Below are positions 48,058 to 59,679 of a DNA stretch of 64,000 bases, piece by piece. Within the stretch, counting starts at the first letter, position 1. Every line of letters starts with the position of its first letter. Source of the DNA: Lingula anatina. Lineage: Eukaryota > Brachiopoda > Lingulata > Lingulida > Lingulidae. A program made the translations under genes and the position numbers. The notes beneath the pieces were generated by a model. It did no database searches. It saw only the letters and a list, made by a program, of their open reading frames with translations, and was not told the origin of the DNA. The stretch is from positions 351,817 to 415,816 of the forward strand of contig NW_019774058.1 in NCBI RefSeq assembly GCF_001039355.2, written 5' to 3'.

Positions 48058-50415
48058 ATGGAAGTACAGACGTTGGTGTCAGTATTTTTGACGCGGTTCA
48101 TCCTCCCTGACGGGTGCGGAGACGTTTCCCATTCACAAGTGACGAGGCGGGACTTCGTTACGACACGGTCATTGTGTGCTCTGCAGTGTGCGCAAGAACC
48201 TTCCTGTCTTGGCTTTAACTGGCAAAAGAAACCTCTCGACGGCGTCCATTTGTGCGAGTTAGTGAATTCAACATCAGATGAATATGGGGCTTTCTTGTAT
48301 AAAAATGCGGGGTTTTCATATGTAGAGAAGGTTTGTTCATGTACTCCCTGCATCATATTTTTCAGTTGGTTCATACATGTACATGCATCATTGTGTATCT
48401 TGTTACTTTTTGAAGGCCAATATTTTTCCAAGCGGAACTTTTTTTCTAAAACAGTTAAGAGTAAATTGCTTATTTACTTACTACAGCTTATTTCAGGGTT
48501 CAATCACACAAGTTTCATTATTTCTTTAAAATCATAATTTTAATCATACATCATACATTTTATATATGCATGTAACATTTCATCAGGATTAATTTTCAAT
48601 GACATTTTTCAGTATCAACCCGGTGTTACAACCTGCAGCAAGCGCAAAATTCTAGGTAAATGTTCCTTCTTGCAGTCAATTTTTTAAAACTCTCGTACAT
48701 TTCGCGTTTTGTAACGAGAGCATGCGGGTTGCATGGTATGTGCTATGTTATGGTAACAGGTGGAATGGCATTTAGAAAGACAATCTCTGTTCTTTCTTTA
48801 TTGATCTTTTAGTCGTTTTAAATAACCTTCATTTGAAATACCTCAGAATCGTTGATACAGGACTAGGTGTGCAAGCTGTCATGTAAGACTAACAAATGGA
48901 CCACTGATGGAGTTTAATATCGATATCTGGCTCCTTGCACGGCTTATATTTTTCCACTGTGTGTAAACAGAGATGAGAACAGAACAAACTATATAGAAAA
49001 GTACATGTAAATAAAAGAATTTTAAAGAATTTTCAATATATAGATTAATTAAATAGACCACATTTGTTCTCTCTGAAAGAAAAGCCCTGATATGCGATGT
49101 TTGTTTACCTTTCATCTCCTTACAAATATTTGAATTTGATAATTGGTGATAAAGTTCCAAACCGCCATCATCTTTGTTTTAGGGAAGGATGTTGACGTTT
49201 CTCACTTTATTTTTTCATTTTTTTTTTTCAGATTGTGTATGCCCAACTGGGTACACTAGATTGGATTGTTCCTGTTATAAAGATAACCCTACAGCATATG
49301 CTTTTGACGCTGCTCGAGAAAATTGTCGCGCAGATTCACCTCTGTCCGATATCGTTTCCATCGACAACGCAGAAGAGGCGCAAAGCCTGAAGCAGCTATT
49401 ACTGTCATCTGGTAAATATGGCACTCAAACACCAAAACCGCAAAAAGGCATTTTTTCATATTCTGCACAATCGTAAAAACCACACTTCAAAGTATCAGTT
49501 GCGGGTTTAGAGGGGGTCAGGGGGGTCCTGACCCCCCCCCCCCCCCAACCACACACACACACACACACACACACACTCTTCGGTTTCTGAAAATATCACA
49601 CTAATAAAAAGTAAAAAAAGTAATCTATCTAGGAACGCTCCGTGTCGGCTTCTAAAATAAGTGCTCCTCTGCACGATAAACTTTAACAACGTTGATGATA
49701 ATACCATGTTTGCAGAGTCTCGATGCGCGGGATGAAATACATATGTACGGCTCACAGCCTACCAACGAGGTCGATTTTGCGGACCCCATTTCAAAAAATC
49801 CTGGATCCACCCCTGAAGTATATAGTGTGGTCACGTTAGAATGTGTGAGGGGTACCCAAATTAATCGCCTTTTGCAATGCTTATCCTTAACTGTCGATGT
49901 GAATGCGCATACAGGTGCCCTCAAAGCCAGTCAATGGAATTGTACTTCGTTTGTATTCTCGCCATAGATCTAATCAGTTTTTGAGAAATATCATATTTTG
50001 ACGTGATTGAGATTGCTGACTTCATATGCGCTTGTTGTAAATGTTGTATTTTATTTAAATGAAATTCATACGTTAAATGTGCAATTCAAAGAAAGAGGAG
50101 AAATAGAGATTCTTATTCTTTTATCTATGTAATTATCCATTTTTTTCAACTTTTCATTTAGAAAGCGGGGATGTCGGTGGGTTTACTTATCTCGACGCTT
50201 ATGACTTTGATAGCGACAACCGGAATTACGTCCACTCCAGTAAAGGTAACGCGACTGTGAGTTACACCAACTGGGCGCCCGGTGAGCCAAACAATGCCCA
50301 GGAGATCTGCGGTGGGTTCTTCCCTAACACCGGGTTATGGCACGACGTTCCTTGCACGTTCCGCTTGCAATCCATTTGTGAGATTGATCTGAACCTTCTA
50401 GGCTGCAGATGTTGA
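48058..50415 (+). CDS. Secreted PAN/apple-like plus C-type lectin protein
   Basis: Exons: 48058-48330, 48613-48655, 49232-49411, 50162-50415; total 750 bases, 249 aa, phases consistent. The first exon encodes a cysteine-rich PAN/apple-like module (RSLCALQCAQEPSCLGFNW, then HLCELVN and GAFLYKNAGF). The last two exons form a C-type lectin domain: DCSCYKDN, a central GGFTYLDAYD in the WIG position, the EPN motif in APGEPNN, and WHDVPC in place of the usual WND, ending QSICE. EPN is known to favour mannose-type sugars in Ca-dependent lectins, so mannose or GlcNAc binding is inferred. The chosen ATG lacks a clear signal peptide; the frame stays open upstream to an acceptor-like CCAG at 48027, so a 5' exon is probably missing. 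It is tail to tail with the olfactomedin gene. Confidence 0.85.
49503..49815. mobile_element. Probable short interspersed element in a lectin-gene intron
   Basis: Starts with GGGTTTAGAGGGGGTCAGGG plus a poly-C run, includes a CA microsatellite (about 49551-49576), and ends ATCCTGGATCCACCCCTGA. G-rich start and C-rich end are partly complementary, as in inverted-repeat elements. A similar G-run context (GGCTGATCCAGAGCGGGG) occurs at about 28403 in GOLGA2. Boundaries are approximate. Confidence 0.5.
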
Positions 50416-51801
50416 CATTCCCTCTCCGCTAACTCTGGATTTGGCATGTTTGGGGGAGTTGCAAAGTGCATATTGTGCCCCCTTTCCCCTTTAAGCCCCG
50501 AACGCCACCCTAAGTTTGATAATTTACTGGGAAAAATAACCGCTATCATTAGCACGTCTCTGCCTCTTCTGTAAGTGGAGGTTATTTTCCTGTAAAATCT
50601 GAAACTCAGGGTACTGCGTACTCTCTAAGCTACAAACAGATATCGACCTCGTGATAATGTCTTGGCACGTTGATTTAACATAAAACTTGGCTTGGATCGC
50701 AGGTTGAAGGAAACGCTTAAATGAACTCGTAACAATGCTTAACTTTTGGTTACGATTTTTAGTCAACAAGTGAACAAGGGACTTGAACTGCTGTGCCGCA
50801 CTTAACTAAACTGACATTGTTAGGTGTTCAGAATCATCCTACTTTAGACCATCCTACGTTTTAAATAGACACTTTTCTTGATCATTTTAAGTAGGATGAT
50901 TTAAATATTATAAAGGTTATGCTTATTATTCACGCCTAAACGTTGTGTTGGTCTTTTAAGAGTTTAAAAAACTCTTTCGAAATAAGAAAAATGTAAATCG
51001 TTAATTCATTATTGACTTAAAGACCAAAAACGCAACACCCCGTTACACATCGCGTGAAGAACTGGAAGTAATATAAACTAGGACGACACTGCGAGAGCGC
51101 AGACCTCCGCCAAGGCAGCAATTTTTGATTATTATTGATTATTGATTGATTTTTGATCCGATTCACCACCAAAAACTATTCATCTGTTCCTTGGCCCACT
51201 TCTGACAGTTCCTAAAATTTCATCAAAATCGGTCCATAACTTAGTTTTTTCATTATTGATTATTGATTGATTATTGATCCGGATCACCACCGAAAACTAA
51301 TCATCCCTTCCTTGACCCACTTCTGACAGTTCCTGAAAATTTCATCAAAGTCGGTCCTTAACTTAGATATATTATTATTGATTATTGATTGATTATTGAT
51401 CCGGATCACCACCAAAAACTAATCATCTTTTCCTTGACCCACTTCTGACAGTTCCTGAAAATTTCATCAAAGTCGGTCCATAACTTTTTGAGTTATGTTG
51501 ATGACAGACGGACAAACAAACAAACAAACAGGGGTGAAAACATAACCTCCTTGGTGGAGGTAATAATTGCGATTGTAAAAACCTATGTATATAACAATGT
51601 CGCAAACATTTATTTTTGATTCGCTTATCAGTACTAGTAGAGTGGGGCTGTAGAGACGCAAGGCCAAACTATACCTGATATCGTACAAATATAGTTAAAG
51701 ACGTAACGACCACGCTACACTTGTTCTGTCAGTTCTATTTCAAGCGCATCACAAACTGTCAGGAAACCTCGAAGGAAAATTAAAATAAAAAATACTAGCT
51801 T
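50416..51801. other. Tail-to-tail intergenic region
   Basis: Holds the 3' UTRs of the lectin and olfactomedin genes and the repeat at 51100-51565. On the minus strand an AATAAA lies near 51610, about 190 bases past the olfactomedin gene stop, inside or next to the repeat. No other gene is seen. Confidence 0.6.
51100..51565 (-). mobile_element. Dispersed repeat with internal 117-base triplication
   Basis: Ends are CAGACCTCCGCCAAGG on the left and CCTTGGTGGAGGTAAT on the right, roughly inverted. Inside are three successive units of about 117 bases (51123-51243, 51251-51364, 51370-51487), each with a TGATTATTGATTGAT run, GGATCACCACC, CTTCTGACAGTTCCT and ATTTCATCAAA. An ACAAACAAACAAACA stretch follows. 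Repeats with CCTCC(A/G)CCAAGG ends and an ACAAACAAA block are common in marine animal genomes; I recall the type but not a formal name. Confidence 0.8.
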
Positions 51802-54044
51802 CTATTTACACATTAATTGGAATGTAATTAAATGTCCGTCCCAGTTCTGCATACGCCATACATATAGACGTTCGTCCCTGGGGTTGTAATCCACCATGAC
51901 GTCAAAGTACGGAGGGGGGGAGTTGAGGTTATGGAGCAGAGGAATCGTCGTGGGTGATAGATAGCGACCTCTATCGGTACGTGTGTCATATATGTATTGG
52001 ATATGTGATAGCCCTGCGGTGTTCGAGTTCAGGGCAAATAAAGTACCGTTTATCATAAAGGCATTGATTGTTTCGTTCTTGATTATATCGGTCACCCACG
52101 TTTCCATCACCTCTAATGAGTTTTCATCAATTTGACTAACGATCAGTTTTCCTTCTTCTTTTTCCGTCGAATACAACACCCAAATCCCGACCTCGTCCAC
52201 GGCAAAATCCACGGCGGTATTTCCGCCCACCGAATACGAAAACGAGTTATCTATTCCCATCCCAGGCAATGCCGCCTCGGTCAGTATTCGACCCTTCAGG
52301 TCGGACTTCACCAACACAGTGGAATTAAACTTATGGCAGTAGAGGCTCCCTTTATACACCACGTGACCCGTCCCCGTGCACTGGAACCCGTTAAATATGG
52401 AATGTCCATTTGGCGTATCCCCGTTTAGTCTTTCTGTTGAGTTGTATTCGATAATGGAATCAGCTCGACTGTTTTTGATGACCCATACTCTGTCGTCGGG
52501 CACCCCAGGGTCTTTCATCCACGCTCCTGTGAGCCAACGCTGGAAGATCTTCTGGGTCATCTCGTTATCAAATACTGGATCAGAGTCGACGCAACCTTCG
52601 AGAAAAATTAATATGATAAGGGTTAAAAATCATTGCTGATAATCGGGCTGTTTTATTTACACTGTTTTAATTGAAAATGAACAGGTCCTTGTAAAATATT
52701 ATTTGACTTATGATTCAAACTGAATTTAAATATTTCAATAGAGAAAAATTATCTATTTTTCAAATATAATATCTTAGAATCATTAGAAATAAATTTCTGT
52801 GTAGCATCTGTGGTCCTTTTTCTGAATAAAATAAAACTATAAAGTCGCCTGCTTCTCAGTTTTGTTGCTACCACTCAATATAAGTGTTCTAATTTTAAGA
52901 ATTTATGATTAAATAAATAGAGTATTTGTAAAATTCACAATTTCCCCATTGAAAAGATCTAGTCATTACTGTACTTAAATTATTATTTGATAAAAAGCTT
53001 AAAAAACGCCAAATTTAAAAATGCCAAATTTGCAGATCGGGCCAGACACAAAGGTGGTTTCTGTGATTTCTAACATATTATAATTTTTAAAAGATTTCTT
53101 TACCTAAAGAGTTCACATATTAATATAACCATTCATACATTTAGGCAAAGGAAGGGCTGGCGGGGGATGGGGGTGGGAGGGGTGGGGGGCGTGAAGGTTG
53201 GACAAACTAACTGGAAGACTTGACAGGCTCATGAAATGCTATAAATGAAGAGTAAAAAGTCAGATAAATGCACAGACAGAAAGAAAGATTTTAAATAAAA
53301 ATAAAATAAAATGGAATAAAATAAAATGGAATTTGTGAATGCAATGTCATTCTACAATTTTCCCTTTTTAGAGTAATCAATGAAATAATTTAATGATAAA
53401 AATACAAAGTACTTTTTTAACAGTCTGTAACTTGAGGTAAAAAAAAGATAAAAAGGAAAAGTGTCCTTGTTATGGAGTCGTTTTTCTGTTAGAGCCTTAG
53501 AGAATAAGAAATGTGATTTACATGTTTTGCGGTCCTTTTTTTCAAACTAATTAGCATATTCTGACACCTTTTTTCTTATTTTTGAAAATTTGCATCTCAG
53601 CAAGACTTGACTGTACGTTTTTACCTACATCTTTATTGAATTCTCCATTGTGCGTGACAGCATGACAAATAACTAAAAGTTGTAACGTTATCTGTCAGAT
53701 TTTACTTAGAAAACAAAGTTTTCTTTAGCAAAGATTAATTATTCAAAGTGTCCTGCAACGGCTTTGTTTGTCAGTATGATCAAACATCGTGTAAATCTGC
53801 CCCAACGTGTACCCAACTGACAGTCGCTATCTCAGCATTTGGCTTACACTGTGCGATAACAATTCACTATATTTACCCTTCAGATCAATAAGTTTGAGTA
53901 CACACGGTTTTCGCGCAATGCTACCAAGATTGTAACTACTATACACAATTGTTACGCGATTTTGACAGATATCTCTTCTATACGACGGACACTACACAAC
54001 GCACGTATTTGCACACACGAAACCCCACATGAGCAAATTAAATG

Positions 54045-54083
<39 letters not shown>

Positions 54084-57000
54084 TTTGTAATTATAGAATT
54101 TCATAAAGGATACATTTTTTAATATATCTCCACTGTCGAGTAAAATGCATTTTACAATCTTTCCCCCCTAATGAATTATTAAAAGAAGGTCAAATCAATA
54201 ACCCAGAAAGGTTGTTTGTCAAGAGCAAATAAAACCTGGAACCCGTCACTTGGTTAAGGTCAAGTGAAGAAAATCGCGGTTTTAAAATCGTACGCTTGGA
54301 CTACATTTCTGAGGTTTTTAAAAAGAGTGACGGTCAATCATAGATCTCTAGGTAATTATGGATGACGTCAGTAAGTTTTTTTTTTATCTCATTCTATTTC
54401 ATTTGCCTTCCAATACTTTCAACGCTGTGAATAAAGTGAAAAATGTAGTTAGATAGGGATGGTTAGGCATTATGTGTGTGTTTTGGGGGGGGGGGGGGTC
54501 ACATTCAACAATTTACCTACCCAGCCGCGGTACAGGCATCGCCTCTGTTGTTGCCGAAATCTCTCCTTCAGTCGATGATGTCTCAACAGAGACGGAGACA
54601 GGAGATCCACTAGTAATTGCGGTAGAGGTAATATTAACAGTCTCGTGCATTTCTGTGCTAGAAGGAGACGGTTCAGTCAAAATAACATCCCCTGTGCTAG
54701 AGACACTGGCGCGTTCTGTACTCGATTCCTGTGTGACGTCAACTTCGTCTGTAGTATTATCAAACTCAAATTCGTTATTAGTATCAACAGCAGCAGTACT
54801 GCTGCTCTGGCTGTAGTTCCGGAATATTGTTGTGACGTCACCGATATCGGGTTCAGTAGTTGTGACGTCACCACCATCATCTTCATTATCATTGTCACCT
54901 ATTCCAGAACCACTTCCGGAAAAGTCGAACCACGTTGTCGTCGGCGTTTTTGTGGAAGACTCTGGCGAGGTGGTAGTAGATGTGGGCGTAGATAAGGGCG
55001 TGGTCTCGGTGGTATTAGGAGTCGGGGTTGAGTCGGTACTAGATATAGAAATGACTGACGTGATAGTAGTCTCTTGAGTAGTCTCAGTATTTGTAGTGGG
55101 TTCAATGGTAGGCGTGGTAACGGTTGAGGAGGTTGACACGACAGATGTTGTAGGTGGGGTTGTGGCAGTAGTAGTAGTAGTAGTAGTAGGTGTAGTCGTA
55201 GTAGTAGTAGTAGGCGTGGTCGTAGTAGTAGTAGTAGTAGTAGGCGTGGTCGTAGTAGTAGTAGTAGTAGGCGTGGTCGTAGTAGTGGTAGTAGTAGATG
55301 TGGTCGTAGCAGGCGTAGTCGTACTCTTAGTAGCAGTAGTAGAACTAACCGTGGTTGAAGCACTAGATACAGCTGAGGCAGTCGTTGTAGTTTCACTAGT
55401 CGTTAATAATGACGTTGAAGGTGTGACACTGGAAACTAATTCCTTCGTGCTGGTTTCGGTGGTGGAGGCCGTGGTGGTAGAACTATGGCCCGTGTGGTCT
55501 ATCACGAGCTTGAGACCCGTGCCGTTGAATCGATAATTGGTCACAAAACTATACAGCATTTCGTCGGTGCACATGCAAGATGTGGGTAAAGAGGCAGAAG
55601 ATATATTGTCGGTTCGGTTTTTCAGTGTATCGATAGCGTCGACTATGTTATCTATGGTCTCATTCCACCGAGTCTGGAAATCATGGTGTAGGTCAAAGAG
55701 GTGATTGGCGTTGCTATGAACCGTTCTTCTCAACGCAGCCATTTTGGTGTTGGTGCTATTTAGAACACTGTGAATAGTGTGTTGGATGAGGGATGGGACT
55801 GAGGTTCTTAAGGCTGTTGTAGTGTTGTTAAGGAAAATCCATTTTGAGTACAGATTGGAAACTTGTTCTTCTAGTGTCTGAGTCTTAGTCCCAAGCACCA
55901 TTGCTGTTGTATTTAGTTGTAGGACCTTCTTATTGATAAGTGAGTTAAGATCCTGTCCAAGATTTTCGACTCTGATGTTTTGTTTATCTTGGTGCGTTTT
56001 AAGCGATTCGATTTCAGTGCTCGTTTTATCGTATTTATCCCCGAGGTCTTTGCCAAGAGTATCTACCCTCGCGTTTTGGCGTTCATTTTCTGTTTTTAGT
56101 GCTTCAATTTCGGTGCATACATCATCTGATTTTCTTTTCAGATCATTTAATTGTTCGTTTATTGCCTTGTCTGCGCTCTCTACTTTAGCACGTTCTTTAC
56201 TTTGATTGGCCTTGATTGAGGTCACCTCGCCGTCCATGTCCTCGGCGTTCTTTTTTAAGGCATCAATATCCTCTCTCGCCTCGTCGCGTGATGTTGCGAG
56301 ATCGGTTACTTTAGATTCAATCTCGGCATCTTCTTTCTGCAATTCCATTACATCCTTTTCTAACCTGTCAACTCGCACCTCCAGATTTTGGAGTTCCCCC
56401 TTTACACCCTCCTCCACTGATTTCTCCAACGCGTCGCGTTTTGAGCTTACCTCGTACAGTTTGTCTTGTGTGGTTTGTAGGTCGCCTCGTAGATTGGTGA
56501 CCCGGGACGCAAGCTGGAGATGATTTCGTTGATTTTGTTGAATTATTTCAGTAATTGCTGCGTTCTCGTCTGCGACTTTTTTCCGAACGTTCCTGTCGAC
56601 TTCCTGAACTTTTCCTCGTATTTGTTCGTCCTCACCCTCGAGAGTTTCCAGTGTCTGATAGATTTGTGTCTGGTTACTTTCTAAATCGGCCACACGTTCC
56701 AGCAATACGTCGTGTTTTTCCCGTAAGGCCTCTAAGTCCTTCTGCTGCCGGATATACTTTTCGGGGAGTTCTTCCAATTGAACCACGCGGGCAATTAGGT
56801 TCTCAACGAGCTGAGAAATGTTTTTGATATTAAATAACTCAGTCAGCACTTTAGCTTGCATCTGCAGTACCTCACTTTGCTTGGCTAGAGTTTCTGCTCT
56901 ATTTTCCTTGCTGAATGCCATTTGTATGTTGTTAAATTCCTTGGGGACTTTGAAACTGTACGGGGACATCCCCCCGTCAGAGTCAGTTGCTACGGACTGG

Positions 57001-57188
57001 TCCGCCAGCACTAGGGGGGCACTGCAGGACCACAGGACACTCCATATGATAAGTACACGTATACATGTCAAACCAAGTTGTCTACGCAATGTCCATAATG
57101 ATGTTGTTTCCATACTGCCTTCCGGACGTGAGCCAGGGAAGCACGTTTGGCAGACGACACTACAATTTTGGGAATATATTTTAGTCAT
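51802..57188 (-). CDS. Coiled-coil, mucin-like, olfactomedin-domain protein
   Basis: Two exons, 57188-54521 and 52595-51802 (3462 bases, 1153 aa), join in phase across GT-AG to give RLGCVDSDPVF. A hydrophobic segment at about residues 39-61 ends VLA-DQ. If translation starts at Met26 (57113) this is a good signal peptide; from Met1 it could be a type II membrane anchor. Residues about 85-450 are heptad-rich coiled coil; 565-780 are Thr/Ser/Pro mucin-like with pure Thr runs; DFSGSGSGIGDNDNED near residue 755 looks like a glycosaminoglycan site. Residues 890-1153 are an olfactomedin domain: GHVVYKGSLYC, FSYSVGGNTAVDFAVDEVGI, YNPRDERLYVW and a terminal LMCK. The layout recalls gliomedin and noelins but with a mucin stalk in place of collagen. 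Many NxS/T sites support secretion. The role is probably extracellular matrix or cell-surface adhesion (inference). Confidence 0.93.
54054..54080. repeat. AAT trinucleotide microsatellite
   Basis: A short AAT array within the intron of the olfactomedin gene (52596-54520). The rest of that intron has AT-rich sequence and a G-rich patch at about 53160-53190, with no other gene visible. Confidence 0.9.
55140..55345 (-). repeat. Coding Thr-Pro repeat in the mucin stalk
   Basis: On the plus strand this is a GTA/GTG-rich array interrupted by GGCGTGGTC. On the coding strand it encodes runs of Thr broken by Pro (about residues 610-685). Units of about 30 bases are visible, so length variation between individuals is likely. 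Confidence 0.9.
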
Positions 57189-59021
57189 TCCGCTCAGCTT
57201 CCCAGCGCTGGATCTCAGTTGGCATATGCATGCTTCCTAGGTTGACACTGATTTCATAATCTTTTCTAGGGTATCAATAGTGTTCTCGTCTGCTATCTGA
57301 GCTATCGTCTGCTCAGGTAAGAATGTCGTCTGCTTGTACCTTGGACCACAGTGCGCCTGATGTGACCTTGGCTACAGATAGCAAGTCGCAATCACAGAAT
57401 AATCGATGATTCAACTAAACTTACAATTTACAGTATCCAAGTGCTAGTGTTCAGGCGTGAGTTTGACATTGCTGTTGGCTGGGAGGGTCCTTGCCCTTTT
57501 CGTATTAATTTTCAAATTTACACCCATTTGGTTAATGTAACACGCGCAGGGAGTCGTGTCATTTCTCTGTTCAATTGTTCATTTGTGAGCAATGCGAACT
57601 TTCCTGCTCTAATGTCCACAATCAATCAGTCAATACGATTTTCCAACCGCAATTGAAGAAAATTACTTTTTTACAACCACTGGTGCAAATTTCCAGTTAA
57701 AACAGATGGCGAAAATTGCCCTAATTAGAAGAAGTTGATGTTGTGTGTTGAACAAACACAGACACACAGGCTCGTGCGACATCCCCTATTTTGTCTGGTC
57801 GCAGCTGCACTGTCACTGAGACAAGCAGAAATGATGGATGGCATAAATTCACGAAACACATTTCTCTCCTGTCGTAATCATGTCGTAGTTGAATATCCAA
57901 GTGTCCTTCCCCTCCTCCCTCTCCATTATTCACCGGTTCTCAATTTTCCACAATTTGTAATCATTTACCCTGTCGAGGCAGCTCGATTTTATTCATGTAT
58001 TCAGGCAATCAGATTGTTTGGAAAACAAGCGATAGGCTACATGAAACCGGGACAAACTACTCTGAACTAGAGATTATGAATTGAACGAATGCCCCTCATT
58101 TACATTGTAAAAATTAGAAATAGGTTTAAAGTTTCACCATCACGGTCACCCCAGTATGTTTCTAAAAGGCCAAGGCGTGTGAGAATTTGAAGTAAGCGAA
58201 AACAAATGGGTCGAGCTCCTCTAGCATTTTAAAGTGTTCACGAGAAGTCACAACTTGTGCTGCTTGCTTTGAGGGGAAATAATATCCATTTCGTGTTTAA
58301 GTCTTTCTTAACAAAACCCATATTTCGCGCAAACAAAAAAGTCGTGATTACTACGCAAAGTCAAATTAGTTTTATTTTCGTTTCAGAACCACTCATCAAG
58401 ACTGCTTTACGATTAACGCCCTTCACACGATGAATTTGTTTTTGTAAATAATTTTGCCACCCACGTACTGAAAAGGGCTTCTGACCACACTCGTAATATA
58501 ATTGTTGTGTAACAACAGGCGATGTCACGTTTGTTATACCCGCGTAACAGTAAGGCGGGAATTCTCATCATGCTCCCTCCATATAAATGACGCGAACATA
58601 TATTATTCTGTGCACGCAGGTACACGCACGCACACGCACGCACGTATACACTGAGAGAGAAAGAGAGAGAGAGAAAGAGAGAGAATGGCAGTCATTTATA
58701 TTTGACAGGGTTTGACAGCCAAGTACATAAGTTCCTTTAAAAGTACAAAATCTCCATACATTTCGATCGCCGGCAATTAGGTCTATATATAGAGTAAAAT
58801 GGCATATAAATCACTGCGGTTTGCGTCATATCACACATATCTTATTAAAAAAACTCTCTTTCTGTTCCACTTATCACCGCAGATATAATCGTTTATGTTC
58901 CTTGGTGTTTGTTATCATCATTCAAACAGAAAAAATCGGCAGTGTGGTGGGTTTACTTATATCGGACACGGAGGACAATATATCAATAAACCTCTTCGTT
59001 TGTCACCCAGTGTGGGTCTGC
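57189..59021. other. Upstream region of the olfactomedin gene, no complete gene
   Basis: Contains the promoter side of the olfactomedin gene, a GA run at about 58652-58685 and a CA/GC-rich patch near 58620. I see no TATA box that I would defend. The last 95 bases before the N gap may contain part of a lectin-like exon, noted separately. Other frames are short and unconvincing. Confidence 0.5.
58928..59021 (+). pseudogene. Possible partial C-type lectin exon at the edge of the gap
   Basis: Just after a CAAACAG acceptor-like site, one frame reads QCGGFTYIGHGGQYINKPL. It shares a GGTGGGTTTACTTAT stretch and the GGFTY motif with the lectin exon at 50162, in the same position after an acceptor. 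The frame then runs into the N gap, so the exon cannot be completed. It may be an exon of a second lectin gene, a decayed copy, or chance similarity. Confidence 0.3.
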
Positions 59022-59679
59022 NNNNNNNNNNNNNNNNNNNNNNNNNNNNNNNNNNNNNNNNNNNNNNNNNNNNNNNNNNNNNNNNNNNNNNNNNNNNNNN
59101 NNNNNNNNNNNNNNNNNNNNNNNNNNNNNNNNNNNNNNNNNNNNNNNNNNNNNNNNNNNNNNNNNNNNNNNNNNNNNNNNNNNNNNNNNNNNNNNNNNNN
59201 NNNNNNNNNNNNNNNNNNNNNNNNNNNNNNNNNNNNNNNNNNNNNNNNNNNNNNNNNNNNNNNNNNNNNNNNNNNNNNNNNNNNNNNNNNNNNNNNNNNN
59301 NNNNNNNNNNNNNNNNNNNNNNNNNNNNNNNNNNNNNNNNNNNNNNNNNNNNNNNNNNNNNNNNNNNNNNNNNNNNNNNNNNNNNNNNNNNNNNNNNNNN
59401 NNNNNNNNNNNNNNNNNNNNNNNNNNNNNNNNNNNNNNNNNNNNNNNNNNNNNNNNNNNNNNNNNNNNNNNNNNNNNNNNNNNNNNNNNNNNNNNNNNNN
59501 NNNNNNNNNNNNNNNNNNNNNNNNNNNNNNNNNNNNNNNNNNNNNNNNNNNNNNNNNNNNNNNNNNNNNNNNNNNNNNNNNNNNNNNNNNNNNNNNNNNN
59601 NNNNNNNNNNNNNNNNNNNNNNNNNNNNNNNNNNNNNNNNNNNNNNNNNNNNNNNNNNNNNNNNNNNNNNNNNNNNNNN
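59022..59679. other. Assembly gap, 658 Ns
   Basis: A continuous run of N. The right edge resumes in a poly-C tract, consistent with a repeat or homopolymer having blocked assembly. Confidence 1.

Noticed and set aside
54832-55536. Plus-strand frames rich in Val opposite the olfactomedin gene
   Set aside because: They are the antisense of ACT/ACA codons in the Thr-rich stalk and have no independent support.
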